From an uncultured Propionibacteriaceae bacterium (GTDB taxonomy: Bacteria > Actinomycetota > Actinomycetes > Propionibacteriales > Propionibacteriaceae), in contig CAKZHP010000007.1 in assembly GCA_936924635.1 (NCBI GenBank), positions 1 to 17,153 on the forward strand: a stretch of DNA of 17,153 nt, in the 5' to 3' direction. Positions 6,904 to 11,625 of this stretch are shown in pieces. How positions within the stretch are numbered: the stretch's first letter is position 1; each line of letters begins with the position of its first letter. Made by a program: the position numbers and the translations under genes. The notes below the pieces were generated by a model, which saw only the letters and a program-made list of their open reading frames with translations, did no database searches and was not told the origin of the DNA.

Positions 6904-8373
6904 GTGCGTGAGCCCGACGACGAGGTGCAGGAGGCCCTCATCACGCCCGCGGAGATGGAGTCCGCGATCCTCGAGGGTCTCGCCGCGCAGCCGATCGAGA
7001 GCTGGATGACGTGGCTGCACCCTGACCAGGCGCCCTACGTGCGGCGCAGCTATAACGGCCCCGTACGCATCCGAGGCGCCGCCGGCACCGGCAAGACAGT
7101 GCTCGGCCTGCACCGCGCCGCCTGGATCGCCTCGACACGACCGGGCAGGGTGCTCGTCACCAGCTACGTACACACCTTGCCGAAGGCGCTGAAGGCGCAG
7201 TACGGGCGGTTGTCGCCCCAGACCGCGGACCGGGTGGACTTCAGGAGCGCCCACCAGTTCGCCCTCGACCTGCTGCGCGAGCGTGGCACCCCGCTCACGC
7301 CAGAGAAGGCGGCGATCAACGCCGCGTACCGCGCCGCCTGGGCCGAGGTCGGCAAGCCCGGCCTGCTCAAGCGGCTGCCGGTGGACTGGGAGTACTGGAA
7401 GGACGAGATCGCCAACGTCATCAAGGGCCGGGCGATCTTCGAGTTCGAGGACTACGCCCGTCTGGAGCGGGTCGGGCGACGCTTCCGGCTGGGCGTCGAG
7501 CAGCGCCTCGCGGTCTGGCACCTGCTGATCGCCTACCAGCAGCAGCTCCAGGCCCGCGGCGTGCACGACTTCGCGGACGTCTTCATCTACGCCGAGCACG
7601 CGCTCCGCACCGGCCCCGTCCCGCCGTACACCGCCGTGGTCGTCGACGAGGTGCAAGACCTGCCGTGCGTGGCGCTGCGGATGTTCCACCATCTCGTGCA
7701 GGACCGGCCGGACGGGCTGCTGCTGATCGGCGACGGGCAGCAGTCGATCTACCCGGGCGGCTTCACGCTGCGCGAGGCTGGTATCGACGTGCGCGGCCGG
7801 GCCGTCGTGATGCGGCACAACTACCGCAACACCGAGGAGATTCTGGCCGCAGCCCGGACGATCGTCTCAGGCGACGCCTTCGGTGACCTGGACGACCTGG
7901 AGGAGGTGGGCGACCGGGAGATCATCGCCACCCGGCGCGGAGCCCCGCCGGTGTCGCAGGTGCTTCCTGACGTCGCGTCCCACGAGGCCGCCTTCCTGGC
8001 CGCGGTGCGGCACGCTCTCGACGGCGGTGCACGGGTGGCTGACATCGCCGTCCTCGTGCCCACCAACCCGATGACCGAGAGGTACGTGGACCAGCTGAAT
8101 GCGGTGGGGATCCCCGCGGTCTCGCTCAAGTCCTACGACGGTCGCCCTACGGACTGCGTCAAGGTCGGCACGTACCACCGGTCGAAGGGGATGGAGTTCC
8201 CGCACGTCTTCCTGCCCCAGGCGGCCCGGCCGAAGCCCCAGCGTCGCGACGAGACCGAGGACGCCTACCGCGAGCGGGTCGAGCTCGACCGGCGGACGCT
8301 CTTCGTCGCGATGACGCGGGCCCGCGACACCCTGTGGGTCGGTCACGTCGCGGCCGCGGTCAGGGGAGTGTGA
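6904..8373 (+). CDS. UvrD-like superfamily 1 helicase, in frame with the upstream NERD ORF
   Basis: 489 residues with a full set of SF1 motifs: Walker A GAAGTGKT (58-65), DEVQD (248-252), GDGQQSIY (276-283), RHNYRNT (304-310), TYHRSKGMEF (423-432) and LFVAMTRARD (466-475). All catalytic residues look intact, so it should be an active ATP-driven DNA translocase or helicase. The GTG at 6904 has only a distant GGAG (about 14 bases upstream), so independent initiation looks weak. ATG 6955 is another option but has GGAG only 2 bases away. The sequence upstream of the GTG stays in frame back to the TAA of the NERD ORF, which suggests an originally continuous protein. Its 3' end overlaps the convergent map gene by 14 bases. 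Confidence 0.92.
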   Translation: MREPDDEVQEALITPAEMESAILEGLAAQPIESWMTWLHPDQAPYVRRSYNGPVRIRGAAGTGKTVLGLHRAAWIASTRPGRVLVTSYVHTLPKALKAQYGRLSPQTADRVDFRSAHQFALDLLRERGTPLTPEKAAINAAYRAAWAEVGKPGLLKRLPVDWEYWKDEIANVIKGRAIFEFEDYARLERVGRRFRLGVEQRLAVWHLLIAYQQQLQARGVHDFADVFIYAEHALRTGPVPPYTAVVVDEVQDLPCVALRMFHHLVQDRPDGLLLIGDGQQSIYPGGFTLREAGIDVRGRAVVMRHNYRNTEEILAAARTIVSGDAFGDLDDLEEVGDREIIATRRGAPPVSQVLPDVASHEAAFLAAVRHALDGGARVADIAVLVPTNPMTERYVDQLNAVGIPAVSLKSYDGRPTDCVKVGTYHRSKGMEFPHVFLPQAARPKPQRRDETEDAYRERVELDRRTLFVAMTRARDTLWVGHVAAAVRGV

Positions 8374-9226
8374 GGACCTCGGCGCCGGTGTCGGTGACCA
8401 CCAGGGTGTGCTCCCACTGGGCGACCCGGGAGCCGTCGTTGGTGAGGACGGTCCAGTCGTCGTCCCACTGGTGGGCGTCGCCCTTGCCCAGGGTGAGCAT
8501 GGGCTCGATGGTGAACGTCATGCCGGGCTCGATCACGGTGGTCAGACGCGGCTCGTCGTAGTGCAGGATGACCAGCCCCGAGTGGAACGCGGTGTGCACG
8601 CCGTGGCCGGTGTAGTCGCGCACGATGCCGTACCCGAACCGGTTGGCGTACGACTCGATGACCCGGCCGATCACGTTCAGCTGGCGCCCGGGCACCACGG
8701 CCTTGATGGCCCGGTCCAGGGCGGTCTTCGTGCGCTCCATCAGCAGCCGGGAGTCCTCGTCGAGCTCGCCGCAGCCGAAGGTGCCGCAGTTGTCGCCGTG
8801 CACCCCGTCCTTGAACGCGGTGATGTCGATCTTGACCAGGTCGCCGTCCTCGAGCGGTCGGGTGTCGGGGATGCCGTGGCAGATCACCTCGTTGACCGAG
8901 GTGCAGATCCCCTTCGGGAAGGGCTGCCCCCCGCCGTGGCCGGGGTACAGCAGCGCCGAGGGGTACGCGCCGTGGTCGCACAGGAACTCGTGGGCGACGG
9001 CGTCGAGCTCGTCGGTGGTGACGCCGGGGGCGATATGCTTGGCGGCCTCGTGCATCGCCTGCGACGCGATCCTGCCGGCGACCCGCATCTTCTCGATGGT
9101 CTCCGCCGACTGCACGTGCGACCCCGTGTACCGCGCCGCCGCCGGCTTCCCCACGTACTCCGGGCGGGGAATCGACGCGGGTACGTCGCGCAACGGGGTG
9201 AGTGGGTAGGGTTCGACGCGAGTCAC
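8360..9226 (-). CDS. map: Methionine aminopeptidase, type I (MapB-like)
   Basis: Cytosolic metallopeptidase that removes the initiator Met from new proteins. The 288-residue product has the N-terminal extension with IPRPEYVGKP typical of the mycobacterial MapB class, then the pita-bread fold. Metal ligands are visible: Asp in KIDITAF, Asp in VHGDN, His in TGHGVH, Glu in TIEPM and Glu in AQWEHT. NEVICHG carries the substrate-binding His. I chose the GTG at 9226 (MTRVEPYPL), since a longer frame to 9322 runs into the divergent small gene and looks non-native. There is no Shine-Dalgarno; TATCAT lies 8 bases before the GTG, which suggests a leaderless mRNA. Compared with M. tuberculosis MapB as I recall it, there is an insertion GHGGGQ before the FPK motif. 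The gene overlaps the convergent helicase gene tail to tail. Confidence 0.95.
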   Translation of the reverse strand: MTRVEPYPLTPLRDVPASIPRPEYVGKPAAARYTGSHVQSAETIEKMRVAGRIASQAMHEAAKHIAPGVTTDELDAVAHEFLCDHGAYPSALLYPGHGGGQPFPKGICTSVNEVICHGIPDTRPLEDGDLVKIDITAFKDGVHGDNCGTFGCGELDEDSRLLMERTKTALDRAIKAVVPGRQLNVIGRVIESYANRFGYGIVRDYTGHGVHTAFHSGLVILHYDEPRLTTVIEPGMTFTIEPMLTLGKGDAHQWDDDWTVLTNDGSRVAQWEHTLVVTDTGAEVLTLP

Positions 9227-9234
9227 GAGAGCGC

Positions 9235-9240
9235 ATGATA
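9235..9240 (-). promoter_or_regulatory. Candidate -10 element for leaderless map
   Basis: TATCAT on the minus strand, 8 bases before the GTG start of map, which itself lacks a ribosome binding site. The -35 region is weak. Confidence 0.4.
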
Positions 9241-9283
9241 CCCAGCGGCTCTTCACAGGCCGCGGGGGCGAGGAGGGGTCGGC

Positions 9284-9502
9284 ATGGCCGAAGGACAGTG
9301 GTATTGGTGCCTCAAGCACCACCGGGTCGAGCCCTACGGGGCGTGCAAGAGCGAGGACCGCCTCGGGCCGTACGCGACCGAGCAGGAGGCCGCCGCGGCC
9401 CTGGACACCGTGGCCGCGCGCAACGAGCAGTGGGACGCCGCGGACCGCCGCGAGAACGAGGACGACTGGGACGAGGACCGTTCCAGCCCCTTCGGCGGCT
9501 GA
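9284..9502 (+). CDS. Conserved small acidic protein upstream of glnA2 (72 aa)
   Basis: A 72-residue soluble protein. The N-terminal half (WYWCLKHHRVEP, GPYATEQEAAAAL) looks like a small folded module with a SPOR-like 'GPY-x-(T/S)-x-x-x-A' pattern. The C-terminal third is very acidic and ends in SSPFGG. Actinobacteria often carry such a protein beside a glutamine synthetase or peptidase gene (recollection), but no function is known to me. The start is certain: AGGAGGGG at 9271-9278, 5 bases before the ATG. Its stop is 5 bases before the glnA2 ATG, so the two are almost surely co-transcribed and translationally coupled. Confidence 0.88.
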   Translation: MAEGQWYWCLKHHRVEPYGACKSEDRLGPYATEQEAAAALDTVAARNEQWDAADRRENEDDWDEDRSSPFGG

Positions 9503-9507
9503 GCGGG

Positions 9508-10845
9508 ATGGACAAGCAGACCGAGTTCGTCCTGCGCTCCATGGAGGAGCGCAACGTGCGGTTCGTACGCCTCTGGTTCACCGACGTGCAGGGCTTCCTC
9601 AAGTCGGTGGCGATCTCCCCCGCCGAGGTCGAGGGAGCGTTCGCCGAAGGCGTCGGCTTCGACGGGTCGGCCATCGAGGGCTTCGCCCGCCGGTATGAGT
9701 CGGACATGGTCGCCCACCCGGACCCCACGACCTTCCAGATCCTGCCCTGGCGCGACGACGACCAGCCCACCGCGCGCATGTTCTGCGACGTCCGGCTGCC
9801 GGACGGCTCGCCGTCGTACGCCGACCCACGCTTCGTGCTCAAGCGCGCCCTGCGCAAGGCCGGTGACCGCGGGTTCACGTTCTACACGCACCCCGAGGTG
9901 GAGTTCTACCTCTTCGAGCCCCCCACCGGTGAGGCGACGCCGCCGGTGCCGCTCGACACCGGCGGCTACTTCGACCACACCACGCTGGGCCACGGCAGCG
10001 ACTTCCGACGCCAGTCGATCACGATGCTGGAGCAGATGGGCATCTCGGTGGAGTTCAGCCACCACGAGGGCGGCCCGGGCCAGCACGAGATCGATCTCCG
10101 GTACGCGGACGCGCTCACGATGGCCGACAACATCATGACCTTCCGGGTGGTGGTGAAGGAGGTGGCCGCCTCCCAGGGCATCCATGCGTCGTTCATGCCG
10201 AAGCCGCTGGCCGATGCTCCCGGCTCGGGCATGCACACCCACGTGTCGCTGTTCGAGGGCGACCGCAACGCGTTCTTCGACGCCAGCGCCGAGTTCCACC
10301 TCTCCGACGTGGCGCGGCAGTTCGTCGCGGGCGTGCTGCACCACTCGGCCGACATCACCGCCGTGACGAACCAGTGGGTGAACTCGTACAAGCGGTTCGC
10401 CGGCGGCGCCGAGGCCCCCTCGTACATCTGCTGGGGCCGCAACAACCGCTCCGCCCTGGTGCGGGTGCCCTCGCTGAAGCCCACCAAGGGCGCGTCGGCC
10501 CGCGTGGAGGTGCGCTCGCTGGACTCGGCCTGCAACCCCTACCTCGCGTACGCGCTGCTGCTCAACGCCGGCCTCGACGGCATCGACAAGGGCATGGAGC
10601 TGCCGCCCGGCGCCGAGGACGACGTCTGGGCACTGTCGGAGAACGACCGCCGGGCGCTGGGCATCAAGCCGCTGCCGAAGAACCTCGACGAGGCGATCCG
10701 GCGCATGGAGCAGTCTGAGCTGGTCGCGGACACGCTGGGCGAGCACGTGTACGACTACTTCCTCCGCAACAAGACCGAGGAGTTCGAGGCGTACCGCCGT
10801 CAGGTCACCCCGTGGGAGCTGCAGACGCTGCTCCGGGTGCTCTGA
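9508..10845 (+). CDS. glnA: Glutamine synthetase family protein, GlnA2 type (GSI-alpha-like)
   Basis: 445 residues of the class I glutamine synthetase fold (ATP + glutamate + amine to gamma-glutamyl product). Motifs seen include FVRLWFTDVQGFLK near the N-terminus, GFDGSAIEGF, the metal-binding PEVEFYLF and GPGQHEIDL, the ATP-site GSGMHTHVSLF, NSYKRF and NRSALVRVP. The C-terminal segment (KGMELPPGAEDDVWALSEND and the ending VTPWELQTLLRVL) closely matches mycobacterial GlnA2 as I recall it. The adenylylation motif NLY-x-LPPEE of GSI-beta enzymes is absent, so this enzyme is probably not a GlnE substrate. GlnA2-type proteins of Streptomyces have been reported to glutamylate polyamines, so that substrate is possible here. 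The start is the ATG five bases after the previous stop; the longer frame from 9202 is spurious because it overlaps the 72-aa gene. Confidence 0.94.
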   Translation: MDKQTEFVLRSMEERNVRFVRLWFTDVQGFLKSVAISPAEVEGAFAEGVGFDGSAIEGFARRYESDMVAHPDPTTFQILPWRDDDQPTARMFCDVRLPDGSPSYADPRFVLKRALRKAGDRGFTFYTHPEVEFYLFEPPTGEATPPVPLDTGGYFDHTTLGHGSDFRRQSITMLEQMGISVEFSHHEGGPGQHEIDLRYADALTMADNIMTFRVVVKEVAASQGIHASFMPKPLADAPGSGMHTHVSLFEGDRNAFFDASAEFHLSDVARQFVAGVLHHSADITAVTNQWVNSYKRFAGGAEAPSYICWGRNNRSALVRVPSLKPTKGASARVEVRSLDSACNPYLAYALLLNAGLDGIDKGMELPPGAEDDVWALSENDRRALGIKPLPKNLDEAIRRMEQSELVADTLGEHVYDYFLRNKTEEFEAYRRQVTPWELQTLLRVL

Positions 10846-10878
10846 GGAACGCCATTCCCTGGTCGAGCAGATTCCGCC

Positions 10879-10927
10879 GGTTGAGCAAGCAGGACCCGAG
10901 CTTGCGAGGGTACTGCGCGTCGAGACC
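10879..10927 (+). repeat. Nocardioidaceae-type intergenic repeat, copy A
   Basis: Begins GGTTGAGC and ends GCGTCGAGACC. Inside, GCAAGC (10885-10890) pairs with GCTTGC (10900-10905) around a 9-base loop. The same building blocks occur at 11371-11449 on the other side of the SCP-like gene, in the same orientation. A partial extra unit, GGTCGAGCAG, precedes it at 10861-10870. Short repeats of this style are scattered in Nocardioides-type genomes (recollection). Function unknown. Confidence 0.6.
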
Positions 10928-10944
10928 TTCGGGCGCCAGTCGAG

Positions 10945-11352
10945 TCAGGGGAGCGGGAACCGGTCGGCCAGGTCGGCGTGCACGCCGCTGCGGCGCAGCA
11001 GGTGGCCGGAGACCGCGTCCTCCCAGGTGAGGTCGCCGGTGGCCAGGCGGAGGAACGTGGTGGCGTCGGTCTCCACGACGGCCGGGGGCGTGCCGCGGGT
11101 GTGCACCGGCCCGCCGGTGCCGTCGTCGAGCTGCACGGCGGCGTACGGAGGGACGCGCAGCTCGACCGTACGCCCCGGAGCAGCCTCCTCCAGCTTCGCG
11201 GCCACGGCACGTACGGCGAGGGCGACCTGCGTGCGCTCAGGGGCGTCCGTGGCGAGCACTGACGCCGCGAGCCGCCGCTCGTGCGACCCGCCACCCAGAA
11301 GTCCGGCCGCGGCGGCTGCGACCTGCTGACGGAGACGGGGGGAGTACGGCAC
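10945..11352 (-). CDS. Sterol-carrier-family (SCP2-like) small protein
   Basis: 135 residues resembling the actinobacterial 'sterol carrier family protein' group. The core VELRVPPYAAVQ, then HTRGTPPAVVETDATTFLRL and GDLTWEDAVSGHLLRRSG, is the characteristic pattern of this SCP2-like fold. Such proteins have a hydrophobic pocket, but no ligand is established. The GTG start at 11352 has no ribosome binding site; TAGGCT lies 6 bases before it, so the mRNA is probably leaderless. It stands alone between glnA2 and glnE on the opposite strand and is bracketed by two related short repeats. Family call fairly sure; role unknown. Confidence 0.85.
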   Translation of the reverse strand: MPYSPRLRQQVAAAAAGLLGGGSHERRLAASVLATDAPERTQVALAVRAVAAKLEEAAPGRTVELRVPPYAAVQLDDGTGGPVHTRGTPPAVVETDATTFLRLATGDLTWEDAVSGHLLRRSGVHADLADRFPLP

Positions 11353-11358
11353 CGGCCG

Positions 11359-11364
11359 AGCCTA
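11359..11364 (-). promoter_or_regulatory. Candidate -10 for the leaderless SCP-like gene
   Basis: TAGGCT on the minus strand followed by exactly six bases and the GTG start. This is the same geometry as TAGCCT before glnE. No strong -35 is visible. Confidence 0.45.
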
Positions 11365-11370
11365 ACCGCT

Positions 11371-11449
11371 GGTTGAGCGAGCAGGGCCCGAGCAGTCTGC
11401 GGTGGAGGGCAAGCAGGTCGAGCTTGCGAGGGTCGTCGCGTCGAAGCCC
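11371..11449 (+). repeat. Nocardioidaceae-type intergenic repeat, copy B
   Basis: Begins GGTTGAGCGAGCAGGGCCCG, as in copy A with two substitutions, then carries about 30 extra bases before the shared second half GAGCTTGCGAGGGT and an ending GCGTCGAAGCCC. The hairpin GCAAGC (11409-11414) with GCTTGC (11422-11427) is kept. It looks like two nested units. It overlaps the upstream region of the SCP-like gene. Confidence 0.6.
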
Positions 11450-11514
11450 AGTAGATGGAGCTGGCCAGGTGAGGGCGTTCGGCATGTACTCGGGCACCAC
11501 CTAGCAAGCCTTCG

Positions 11515-11569
11515 ATGCGTTCCGAAGCGAAATAATGCTTCGGAACGCATTGAACATGTGTTCAATGCG
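11515..11569 (+). repeat. Composite double-palindrome repeat, copy 1
   Basis: First palindrome: ATGCGTTCCGAAGC (11515-11528), an 8-base loop, then its perfect complement GCTTCGGAACGCAT (11537-11550). Second palindrome: CGCATTGAACA (11546-11556), central TG, TGTTCAATGCG (11559-11569). The two share CGCAT. Symmetry centres are 25 bp apart. It lies upstream of glnE, 45 bases before its presumed -10. The core GAAC-N4-GTTC matches the Gram-positive LexA-box core, but the same structure recurs at two more sites beside genes with no SOS link. Confidence 0.85.
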
Positions 11570-11613
11570 GGTCGGGGGTCGCGGATCCTCGCTCGACCAG
11601 CGCGGCCGCGGAC

Positions 11614-11619
11614 TAGCCT
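11614..11619 (+). promoter_or_regulatory. Candidate -10 for leaderless glnE
   Basis: TAGCCT followed by six bases and the GTG start of glnE. There is no ribosome binding site before the GTG, so transcription probably begins at or next to the start codon. A weak CTCGAC at -35 distance is possible. Confidence 0.5.
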
Positions 11620-11625
11620 GAGCCC

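Noticed and set aside
9227..9322. Longer map start at 9322
   Set aside because: The extra 32 residues do not resemble the MapB N-terminus, and the stretch overlaps the ribosome binding site and start of the divergent gene.
9202..9507. N-terminal extension of the glutamine synthetase frame back to 9202
   Set aside because: It overlaps the well-supported 72-aa gene, is Arg/Gly-rich, and class I synthetases start at the MDKQTEFVLRSMEE region.
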